This document shows positions 1 to 5,339 of a stretch of DNA of 10,735 bases, in pieces. The notes below the pieces were generated by a model that had not been told where the DNA came from, did no database searches, and was given only the letters and a program-made list of their open reading frames with translations. Each line of letters opens with the position of its first letter. Position 1 is the stretch's first letter. Position numbers and translations under genes: made by a program. Source of the DNA: an uncultured Clostridia bacterium (lineage in GTDB: Bacteria; Bacillota; Clostridia; TANB77; CAG-508); the NCBI GenBank assembly GCA_934167135.1, contig CAKPKI010000057.1, positions 1 through 10,735 on the forward strand. Reading direction: 5' to 3'.

Positions 1-774
1 GAATATTATTCTAGAAAAGATAACAAAGAACTAGTGAATTCAGAGGGTGTAGCATTTGGAAATGCAATAATGAAAGAATTGCAAATGAAATGTATGACTC
101 AAAGACAATTATCAAGAAATATAGGAATAGGAGAAGGGTCTATAAGTTGTATTATAAATGGAAAAATTATTCCAAAATTAGAAACAATGCGGAAAATAGG
201 AACTGAATTATCAATTCCATATAAAGAATTCAAAATTAAAGAGAAGGTAATTAAGAAAACAAAGCCAAAGCCAAAAACAAAAGTAAAGAAAAATTTAACA
301 CCTTTTGATTTAAAGACACCTATAGTAGACAATTTTAAGAAATCTTTGTTGGAACATATGAGAAATAAAAATATTTCTAGAGATCAGTTATCACAAGTCG
401 GAATTAATAACGGACAAATATGTTGGTATTTAAAAGGTAAAATTATGCCAAGTCTGAAAAATGCCATAAAAATGGCAGATTATTTTGATATTTCACTAGA
501 TGAATTGTTAGGGTATAAAAGCAGCAATAAAAAATATAAGTCAATAAACAATATGGCAGGAAAAGAAAATGAAACTATTAGTTCCAGATTAAGTAATAGA
601 ATGAAACAAGTTAATGTAAATGAAAGAGAACTGGCTATATTAGCAAAGGTATCAAGTGAAGCGATTAGAAACAGTATAAGAGGAAAGACAACCAATATAC
701 ATACAAAGACACTTATTAAAATAGCAACGGTTTTAGAAATTTCAATTGATGATCTAGTAGGTTACCAAAGATAA
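1..774 (+). CDS. Multi-HTH XRE-family DNA-binding protein, 5' partial
   Basis: The reading frame is open to the first base of the window. Its first residues (EYYSRKDNKEL) align with residues 61 onward of the paralogue at 931-1863, so the GTG at 34 is not the real start and the gene begins upstream. Three helix-turn-helix XRE domains are visible, at about in-window residues 18-78, 108-173 and 195-256. The first domain of the paralogue would lie off the left edge. The linker before the middle domain is lysine-rich and basic (KPKPKTK). The conserved stretch MPSLKNAIKMADY...SLDELLGYK is nearly the same in both paralogues. The family binds DNA as a repressor or regulator; the target and partner are unknown. 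The gene ends at TAA and is followed by a terminator. Confidence 0.85.
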   Translation, partial: EYYSRKDNKELVNSEGVAFGNAIMKELQMKCMTQRQLSRNIGIGEGSISCIINGKIIPKLETMRKIGTELSIPYKEFKIKEKVIKKTKPKPKTKVKKNLTPFDLKTPIVDNFKKSLLEHMRNKNISRDQLSQVGINNGQICWYLKGKIMPSLKNAIKMADYFDISLDELLGYKSSNKKYKSINNMAGKENETISSRLSNRMKQVNVNERELAILAKVSSEAIRNSIRGKTTNIHTKTLIKIATVLEISIDDLVGYQR

Positions 775-801
775 TATAATAAGTGAAAAAAACTCCTAAA
801 A

Positions 802-833
802 GAGGTAGGGATCAATTTCTCTACCTCAATTTT
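802..833 (+). terminator. Intrinsic terminator after first XRE gene
   Basis: A ten-pair stem (802-811 with 818-827, one G-T wobble) has a six-base loop and is followed by a T-rich stretch. It lies in a block (783-826) that recurs almost unchanged after the second XRE gene. Confidence 0.75.
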
Positions 834-863
834 ATATATAAGGATAAAATTATGTAAAAAGAC

Positions 864-892
864 TTGAAATATACATAAAAAAAAGATATAAT
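864..892 (+). promoter_or_regulatory. Sigma-A promoter of second XRE gene
   Basis: TTGAAA (864-869) and TATAAT (887-892) are separated by 17 bases, about 40 bases before the start codon at 931. Both boxes and the spacing fit the vegetative consensus. The terminator at 802-833 lies just upstream, so this gene appears to be its own transcription unit. Confidence 0.75.
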
Positions 893-930
893 ATAAAAGT
901 TATTGAAGTAGAAAACAGGAGGACAAACAG

Positions 931-1863
931 ATGACATTTGGAGAAAAATTGAAAGAACTATTAAAAACTAAAGAAATGTCTCGAAATGAACTATCACTAA
1001 AAACAGAAATCTATAGAAGTAGCATAAGCCGATATATAAGTGGAAAAGTCATGAAACCGCAAGATCGGACTATAAAGAAAATTGAAAAAGCAATGGAGGT
1101 TGATTTAAAAGAATACTATTCTAAGAGTACCGATGTAGTATTAATAAATACGGAAGGAATTACATTTGGGCAAGCAGTAAAAAATGCATTAGAAGAAAAA
1201 GGTGTAACTCAAACACAATTTGCCAAAAATATTGGAATTAATGATAACTATGTTAGCAATATTATTAACGAAAAAAGCATAAAAAAAATAGAAATGATGA
1301 AAAAAATTGGAATGGAATTAGGAATCAAATATGAAGACTTTAAAATCGAAGCTAAAATAGAAAGAAAAGTAGAGCTAAAACCATTTGATTACTCACTGCC
1401 AATTGTAGAAAATTTTAAAATAGCATTGTTAACTATTATGACAGATAAAGAAATTTCAATAAAGCAGTTATCAAAAAGAAGTGGTATTTATGATTCGCAG
1501 ATAAAGACTTATTTGAGTGGGAAATCCATGCCAAGCCTAAAGAATGCGATAAAAATGGCAGATTATCTAGAAGTTTCATTAGATGAATTACTCGGATATA
1601 AGTGTGAAAAAAGAGAATATAAAGCACTAAGTAGTAAAGAAACTACAATGGGACTTAGATTAAAGAATTTATTAAGAGAAACAAAGGTAAAAAAAATAGA
1701 ATTGGCCAAATTAGCAAATATATCAGCTAGAACAATAGAAATTTATGAAAAAGAGAGAATAGACAATTTTTACATAAAAACAATAATTAAGATTGCAACA
1801 ATTTTTGAAGTATCTATTGATGACCTGATTGGAAATGTTACCAAAAAAGAAATTATAAAATAG
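931..1863 (+). CDS. Protein with four tandem HTH_XRE domains
   Basis: This 310-residue protein is almost entirely helix-turn-helix XRE domains, at about residues 1-62, 77-137, 158-223 and 239-302. Short linkers separate them, and no enzymatic, membrane or ligand-binding domain is visible. The third domain is the most canonical (SIKQLSKRSGIYDSQIKTYL, then SLDELLGYK). The second keeps the fold pattern but has a shortened recognition-helix region. The ATG at 931 follows AGGAGG (917-922) at eight bases. The gene is a paralogue of the partial gene at 1-774, and the pair looks like a tandem duplication. The family usually represses transcription, often as a dimer through single-domain subunits. Four domains in one chain suggests binding to an extended or multi-site operator, which is inference. 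Confidence 0.88.
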   Translation: MTFGEKLKELLKTKEMSRNELSLKTEIYRSSISRYISGKVMKPQDRTIKKIEKAMEVDLKEYYSKSTDVVLINTEGITFGQAVKNALEEKGVTQTQFAKNIGINDNYVSNIINEKSIKKIEMMKKIGMELGIKYEDFKIEAKIERKVELKPFDYSLPIVENFKIALLTIMTDKEISIKQLSKRSGIYDSQIKTYLSGKSMPSLKNAIKMADYLEVSLDELLGYKCEKREYKALSSKETTMGLRLKNLLRETKVKKIELAKLANISARTIEIYEKERIDNFYIKTIIKIATIFEVSIDDLIGNVTKKEIIK

Positions 1864-1880
1864 TGAAAAACTCCTAAAAT

Positions 1881-1909
1881 AGGTAGAGATTAATTTCTCT
1901 ACCTTATTT
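1881..1909 (+). terminator. Intrinsic terminator after second XRE gene
   Basis: A perfect nine-pair stem (1881-1889 with 1896-1904) has a six-base loop and a short T-rich tail. The segment 1863-1904 matches 783-826 behind the first XRE gene, so the terminator was copied together with the gene. Confidence 0.7.
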
Positions 1910-1911
1910 GC

Positions 1912-2165
1912 GTTACTGTATAATGGTTTTGATAAAATTTTTAAAAGAAATCCTTGAAATATAGGCTTTTCATTACATTCCTCGGCTTATTACAAAATTT
2001 AAGAAATTCTAAATTGTTTTATGGGTCCTTTCCACTATCGTGAACTCTTACCATAAAACTGCATAGAATTTCTAAAATTTCTCCATGCACATTCGTCACT
2101 TCATTCAAAGCCTATATTTCAAGGATTTCTTTGTATTATTTAAAAATAAACCATTAATCAGTAAC
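1912..2165. repeat. 254-base imperfect palindrome, MITE-like
   Basis: Nested inverted arms span the whole stretch. The outer arms, 1912-1929 and 2148-2165, match at 16 of 18 bases (GTTACTGTATAATGGTTT on the left). The next arms, 1945-1969 and 2107-2131, are a perfect 25-base inverted match. Inner arms 2002-2011/2064-2073 and 2016-2024/2051-2059 also pair. No convincing coding frame lies inside. CTTATTT occurs on both sides (1903-1909 and 2165-2171), which could be a target-site duplication, although such AT-rich words also recur by chance. The element fills most of the gene-free stretch between the XRE terminator and the murC promoter. It could be a non-autonomous mobile element or a structured regulatory palindrome; I favour the first. 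Confidence 0.7.
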
Positions 2166-2193
2166 TTATTTTCTATAAATTGTAACAAAAATC

Positions 2194-2222
2194 TTGAAAT
2201 TTGCATTATATAAGTATATAAT
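2194..2222 (+). promoter_or_regulatory. Sigma-A promoter of murC
   Basis: TTGAAA (2194-2199) and TATAAT (2217-2222) have a 17-base spacer. The expected start of transcription is about 2229, just over 30 bases before the murC ATG. Confidence 0.8.
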
Positions 2223-2246
2223 AGTAAAACAATATTGAATTTTCGT

Positions 2247-2252
2247 AGGGAG
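2247..2252 (+). promoter_or_regulatory. murC ribosome binding site, decides the start
   Basis: AGGGAG lies eight bases before the ATG at 2261. It overlaps the upstream in-frame GTG at 2252, so that GTG cannot be served by it. Confidence 0.7.
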
Positions 2253-2260
2253 TGTTTATA

Positions 2261-3643
2261 ATGCCAAATATTAATAATATAAAAAAATATAATAAAATAC
2301 ATATGATTGGAATTGGTGGAATCAGTATGAGTGGAATTGCAGAAATTCTAGTAAATTGGGGATTTACTGTTTCTGGCAGTGACCGTACAGACTCAGATAT
2401 ATTACAGACATTAAGAGAAGCGGGAGTAAAAATAAGTATAGGACATAATGCAAAAAATGTAGAAGGAGCAGATTGTGTAGTTTATACAGCTGCTATACAT
2501 CCAGATAATCCAGAATTTGTGCATGCCAAAGAATTAGGAATTCCGCTTATAGAAAGAGCAGATTTTCTTGGCGAACTTACAAGATGTTATCAAAATACAA
2601 TTGCTATTTCAGGAACTCACGGAAAAACTACAACAACATCACTTGTATCTTTATGTTTCATAGAGGCTCAAAAAGACCCAAGTGTTCAAGTTGGAGCCAT
2701 AATAAAAGACCTTGATGGCAATTATAAAGTCGGAAATAGCGAAAACTTTATTATAGAAGCTTGTGAATATGTTGAAAGCTTTTTAAAATTCAGTCCTAAG
2801 TCAGAGGTTATTTTAAATATTGATAATGACCATCTGGATTACTATAAGAATTTTGAAAACATAAAAAAAGCATTTATAAAATATGTTAAGCTATTACCAG
2901 CAGATGGACATTTAATTATTAATGCAGATGACAATAACTGTTTAGATTTACCTGTATATTCTAAAGCTCAAGCAATTAAATATGGTATTGAAAATGAAGA
3001 TGTAGACTTTTGGGCTAAAAATATTATATTTAATGAAGATGGTTTTCCTGAATTTGATGTTTATAAATATGGAGAATTCTTTGCTCATTTTAAACTTTCT
3101 ATTCCTGGAAAACACAACATTTTAAATGCACTAGCATGTATTTCATTATGTGATGTATATGGAATTGAAAAACAATTTATACAAAAAGCTTTACAAAAAT
3201 TTACTGGAGCTGATAGACGTTTTGAATTTAAAGGTTTAGTTAATGGAGCTAGAGTTTATGATGATTATGGACATCATCCAACTGAAGTTTCTGCAACAGC
3301 TAAAGCACTAACTAATAAAAAATACAATGAATCTTGGGTTGTATTTCAACCTCATACATATAGTAGAACTTTTAATCTTTTAAATGACTTTGCTAATGCT
3401 TTAATGTCATTTGATAATATCATTGTTACTGACATTTATGCAGCAAGAGAAACTAATACTTATAATATTTCTTCTAAAGATTTAGCAGAGGCTATAATCA
3501 AATTGGGTAAGGAGGCAAAATACATTTCTTCACTTGAGGATTGTGCTACTTATCTAAAAGAACATGTAAAAAAAGATGATGTAGTTCTTACACTTGGAGC
3601 TGGAACTGTTACAAATATTGGTCCAATGATTGTTGAAAAATAA
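2261..3643 (+). CDS. murC: UDP-N-acetylmuramate--L-alanine ligase
   Basis: MurC joins L-alanine to UDP-N-acetylmuramic acid using ATP, the first amino-acid addition in cytoplasmic peptidoglycan precursor synthesis. The 460 residues are the usual family length. The N-terminal nucleotide-sugar domain shows the glycine-rich IGIGGISMSGIAE (about residues 16-28). The Mur-ligase ATP loop GTHGKTTTT is at about 118-126. The central domain has NIDNDHLDYY, and the C-terminal domain has DDYGHHPTE and FQPHTYSRT, all family signatures. The ATG at 2261 is chosen over the in-frame GTG at 2252 because the ribosome site AGGGAG overlaps that GTG. The gene has its own promoter and terminator and appears monocistronic, with no other mur or division gene in the window. 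The assignment is secure. Confidence 0.97.
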   Translation: MPNINNIKKYNKIHMIGIGGISMSGIAEILVNWGFTVSGSDRTDSDILQTLREAGVKISIGHNAKNVEGADCVVYTAAIHPDNPEFVHAKELGIPLIERADFLGELTRCYQNTIAISGTHGKTTTTSLVSLCFIEAQKDPSVQVGAIIKDLDGNYKVGNSENFIIEACEYVESFLKFSPKSEVILNIDNDHLDYYKNFENIKKAFIKYVKLLPADGHLIINADDNNCLDLPVYSKAQAIKYGIENEDVDFWAKNIIFNEDGFPEFDVYKYGEFFAHFKLSIPGKHNILNALACISLCDVYGIEKQFIQKALQKFTGADRRFEFKGLVNGARVYDDYGHHPTEVSATAKALTNKKYNESWVVFQPHTYSRTFNLLNDFANALMSFDNIIVTDIYAARETNTYNISSKDLAEAIIKLGKEAKYISSLEDCATYLKEHVKKDDVVLTLGAGTVTNIGPMIVEK

Positions 3644-3647
3644 TATT

Positions 3648-3685
3648 AAAGAGGCTATTAAAAAAAATTTAGTAGTCTTTTTCTA
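3648..3685 (+). terminator. Intrinsic terminator after murC
   Basis: A thirteen-pair stem (3648-3660 with 3670-3682, three G-T wobbles) starts a few bases after the murC stop and runs into a long T-rich stretch. Confidence 0.75.
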
Positions 3686-3741
3686 TTGTTTTTTTTATTT
3701 AATTGTGTTATATTATATTAGATTTTGATTTTTCAACTTAT

Positions 3742-3817
3742 GCCACTATAGCTCAGTTGGTAGAGCGACGGATTCGTAACCCGTAGGCCAGCAGTTCGAT
3801 TCTGCTTAGTGGCTCCA
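3742..3817 (+). tRNA. tRNA-Thr (anticodon CGU), CCA encoded
   Basis: The cloverleaf folds completely. The acceptor stem is GCCACTA/TAGTGGC, followed by discriminator T and an encoded CCA (3815-3817). The D stem is GCTC/GAGC (3751-3754, 3763-3766). The anticodon loop TTCGTAA has CGT at 3775-3777, which reads ACG threonine codons. The T stem is AGCAG/CTGCT around TTCGATT. One oddity is the last pair of the anticodon stem, A (3772) opposite C (3780), a mismatch at positions 31-39. A terminator follows directly. A TTGTTT box at 3686 with an A/T-rich -10 near 3708-3716 may drive it, but the spacing is not ideal. Confidence 0.95.
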
Positions 3818-3826
3818 TTTGAAGAC

Positions 3827-3861
3827 AACTTACGGACTAATTAAAGTTCGTAAGTTTTTAT
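3827..3861 (+). terminator. Intrinsic terminator after tRNA-Thr
   Basis: A twelve-pair stem (3827-3838 with 3845-3856, one G-T wobble) has a six-base loop and a T run, ten bases after the tRNA 3' end. Confidence 0.8.
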
Positions 3862-3883
3862 TTATTAATTTGGGAGTAATTAT

Positions 3884-3947
3884 AGTGTCTAGCTAGCCAA
3901 CACTGAATTTGTACTCACACACAAATTCTACTATGGGAATTCCCATA
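3884..3947. other. Three abutting stem-loops
   Basis: Three inverted repeats lie almost end to end. The first is AGTGT/ACACT (3884-3888, 3900-3904), with the palindrome CTAGCTAG inside its loop. The second is GAATTTGT/ACAAATTC (3905-3912, 3921-3928). The third is the perfect 16-base palindrome TATGGGAATTCCCATA (3932-3947). They fall between the tRNA terminator and the convergent membrane-protein gene. No T tract follows the hairpins on either strand, so they do not look like ordinary terminators. They may be the folded end of a mobile element or a 3'-end RNA structure. Confidence 0.5.
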
Positions 3948-3952
3948 CCATT

Positions 3953-4372
3953 TTATTTTTTATTATCCACAAAAAAACACATATTAATAAAATAATAAAT
4001 TATAGCAATAATGCAATAAACTAAAATTAATGATTTTGAAAAAGAAATTGGATCTATACTCATTACTTCAGTATTTTTGTTTCCTTTTAATATAGTTAAT
4101 AAATTAGGTATTGAAAATAGAATAAATAAGATAAGACTATTAAACAAGCATACAATTTTTCCTTTTTTATATTCTATTCTCTTTCTATTTACTAATTTGA
4201 AAATTAATGGAACTATCATTAATATAAAACTTACGATAAGTAGTACTAATATTTCAGGTATTAGTTCTTCCCAAAAATGATATAAATATGTTCCACCTAA
4301 AAATAGTTTAATAACTATTAGTATTATAAATAATAAACTAAATCCAACTATCTTTTTTGTTTTATTGTTCAT
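3953..4372 (-). CDS. Hypothetical four-helix membrane protein
   Basis: The family is not recognised. The 139-residue protein is very hydrophobic, with four likely transmembrane helices at about residues 8-27, 38-60, 74-96 and 112-134. A basic segment, NRKRIEYKKGK (62-72), lies between helices two and three and suggests a cytoplasmic loop. No catalytic motif is visible. The ATG at 4372 is well supported by GGAGG (4381-4385 on the plus strand) eight bases upstream. It lies 22 bases behind the end of the YhcG-like pseudogene on the same strand and may share its transcript. It sits inside the segment bounded by the tRNA and its degenerate copy, so it may be cargo of a decayed island. A function cannot be assigned. 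Confidence 0.75.
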   Translation of the reverse strand: MNNKTKKIVGFSLLFIILIVIKLFLGGTYLYHFWEELIPEILVLLIVSFILMIVPLIFKLVNRKRIEYKKGKIVCLFNSLILFILFSIPNLLTILKGNKNTEVMSIDPISFSKSLILVYCIIAIIYYFINMCFFVDNKK

Positions 4373-4394
4373 CTTTTATACCTCCAAATACTTT

Positions 4395-4996
4395 CTATTT
4401 TTCTTCGTTCAATTCAAAAATTTTCTTTTCTTCTTCAACAGCATTAATTAATTCTTATTCTGTCGGCATATGTAATTTATATTCAGAAGAAAATATTGTT
4501 TTATTATCTTCTGGAAGAGTATATTTTATAACCGTTTTATTTCTATCGGTTGATAGCAATATCCCTACTGTTAGATTTTCATCTTCTTGTTTAATTTCTC
4601 TGTCATAATAATTAATATACATTTGCATTTGTCCTATATCTTGATGTGATACTTTGCCGATTTTTAAATCAATTATAACAAAGCATCTTAAAAGTCTGTT
4701 ATAAAAAACTAAGTCTGGATAGAAATGTTCTTCTTCTAATGTTAATCTTACTTGATTTCCAACATAACTAAATCCTTTGCCAAACTCATCAGTCAATTTT
4801 TGTGATAATTTTTCAAGTACTGCATCACCATAATTTGCTCTTTCATCACCTTGTTGTATCTCCATAATTGCTTTCCTATATTCCAATATAAATTAAGCAT
4901 TTCGGTATTTACAGTTTGATATACTTTATTTCTACTATTAATAACTAATTTTTTTATACCCTCAAATATGTTATTTATTTCATTATCATTATTCAT
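4395..4996 (-). pseudogene. Degraded YhcG/DUF1016-type PDDEXK nuclease gene
   Basis: Intact YhcG-family proteins have an N-terminal DUF1016 domain and a C-terminal PDDEXK-fold nuclease domain, usually well over 300 residues in all. Here three lesions are visible. First, the N-terminal piece (from ATG 4996; NSRNKVYQTVNTEMLNLYWN) loses frame near 4870-4876. One missing base turns an expected GK-AIMEIQQG into a different frame. Second, the next part runs to GKGFS (4767-4781) and then jumps straight into the nuclease domain (YVGNQVRLTLEEEHFYPDLV). The middle, about half the protein, is missing. Third, a TAA at 4455-4457 replaces an expected glutamate codon. Beyond it the frame stays open and family-like (ELINAVEEEKK) to TAG at 4395. 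The putative active-site region FYPDLVFYN...IDLKIG survives. It is not expected to make a working full-length protein. Confidence 0.85.
4455..4886 (-). pseudogene. Open nuclease-domain fragment of the YhcG-like gene
   Basis: This is the longest uninterrupted piece of the pseudogene, 143 codons. From residue 41 it carries the PDDEXK-like domain, with D in YPDLV, then IDLKIGK, and HQDIGQMQMYINYYDRE. Its nominal ATG at 4886 arises from the shifted frame (MEYRK is out-of-frame reading of YWNIGK), and no ribosome site precedes it. Separate translation is therefore unlikely, although an internal start cannot be excluded. Confidence 0.6.
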
Positions 4997-5038
4997 TAGT
5001 TTCCTATCATTTATATATTCAAGACTTCATATGTATAA

Positions 5039-5067
5039 ATTATACAATAAATATTGGAATATTTCCA
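5039..5067 (-). promoter_or_regulatory. Likely promoter of the YhcG-like pseudogene
   Basis: On the minus strand TGGAAA (5062-5067) and TATAAT (5039-5044) are 17 bases apart, just upstream of the pseudogene start. The -35 overlaps a small inverted repeat TGGAA/TTCCA (5055-5067), which could be an operator. It is back to back with the plus-strand promoter at 5076-5104. Confidence 0.5.
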
Positions 5068-5075
5068 TACTCCCA

Positions 5076-5104
5076 TTGAAATTTAACAAGAATTCGTATA
5101 TAAT
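5076..5104 (+). promoter_or_regulatory. Strong orphan sigma-A promoter before tRNA remnant
   Basis: TTGAAA (5076-5081) and TATAAT (5099-5104) have a 17-base spacer. Transcription would start near 5111, immediately at the degenerate tRNA copy and with no coding gene ahead on this strand. Confidence 0.65.
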
Positions 5105-5114
5105 AATTTTAGAA

Positions 5115-5157
5115 AGAGCGTTATAGTTCGTAACCTGTTGCTTATTCGCTCCATTTG
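5115..5157 (+). pseudogene. Degenerate partial copy of tRNA-Thr
   Basis: Compared with the tRNA at 3742-3817, AGAGCG (5115-5120) matches 3762-3767 and TTCGTAACC (5127-5135) matches the anticodon region 3773-3781. The last 18 bases (5140-5157) match 3804-3821 at 16 positions, including GCTCCATTTG past the CCA end. About 18 bases of the variable and T arms are deleted, and the 5' third is absent. It could be an att-site duplicate left by an integrative element or the remnant of a second tRNA gene. Confidence 0.65.
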
Positions 5158-5262
5158 GAATTAAGTGTTTCTTTTAGAAACAAGATCTTCTGTATATAAA
5201 AGTGATGAACCTAATAATAAAAAATATACTGTACTAGTGTAAAAGGCAAAAAAAACAAAAAA

Positions 5263-5298
5263 ACCTATAATCCAATTAAAGATTATAGGTCTTTTTAT
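5263..5298. terminator. Bidirectional intrinsic terminator
   Basis: A perfect ten-pair stem ACCTATAATC/GATTATAGGT (5263-5272, 5281-5290) has an eight-base loop. The plus strand continues with CTTTTTAT. The minus strand continues with a long T tract, so it also ends transcripts of the gene at 5340-6215, about 50 bases after its stop. Confidence 0.85.
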
Positions 5299-5339
5299 AG
5301 ACGCGTTAGAAGTTGTCTATGTTGATTGTCAATGAGAAT

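Larger units (their letters stand above)
5111..5298 (+). ncRNA. Possible short orphan transcript containing tRNA remnant
   Basis: A good promoter (5076-5104) and an intrinsic terminator (5263-5298) enclose about 190 bases with no credible reading frame. The predicted RNA would contain the truncated tRNA-Thr-like segment, a seven-pair hairpin (5166-5172 with 5176-5182), an A-rich stretch, and the terminator hairpin. The promoter may be a leftover of a lost tRNA gene, and the terminator may serve mainly the opposite-strand gene, so a functional RNA is only a possibility. The rest of the gene-free stretch 4997-5339 holds only the divergent promoter for the pseudogene and nothing else I can identify. 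Confidence 0.3.

Noticed and set aside
34..774. GTG at 34 as the start of the first XRE gene.
   Set aside because: The frame is open further upstream to base 1, and those residues align with the paralogue. There is also no ribosome site before 34.
2252..2260. GTG at 2252 as the murC start.
   Set aside because: It overlaps the only ribosome site (AGGGAG), which is correctly spaced for ATG 2261.
2105..2302. Minus-strand frame across the palindrome and murC promoter.
   Set aside because: It has no ribosome site or recognisable domain, and it overlaps the murC promoter and start. It is a chance frame in AT-rich DNA.
4357..4608. Plus-strand frame opposite the pseudogene end.
   Set aside because: It is the antisense shadow of the nuclease-domain sequence and membrane-gene start, with low-complexity Phe/Ser-rich content.
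5055..5067. TGGAA/TTCCA inverted repeat as an operator for the XRE proteins.
   Set aside because: Only five-base arms are present, no matching motif was seen at the XRE genes, and nothing else links it to them.
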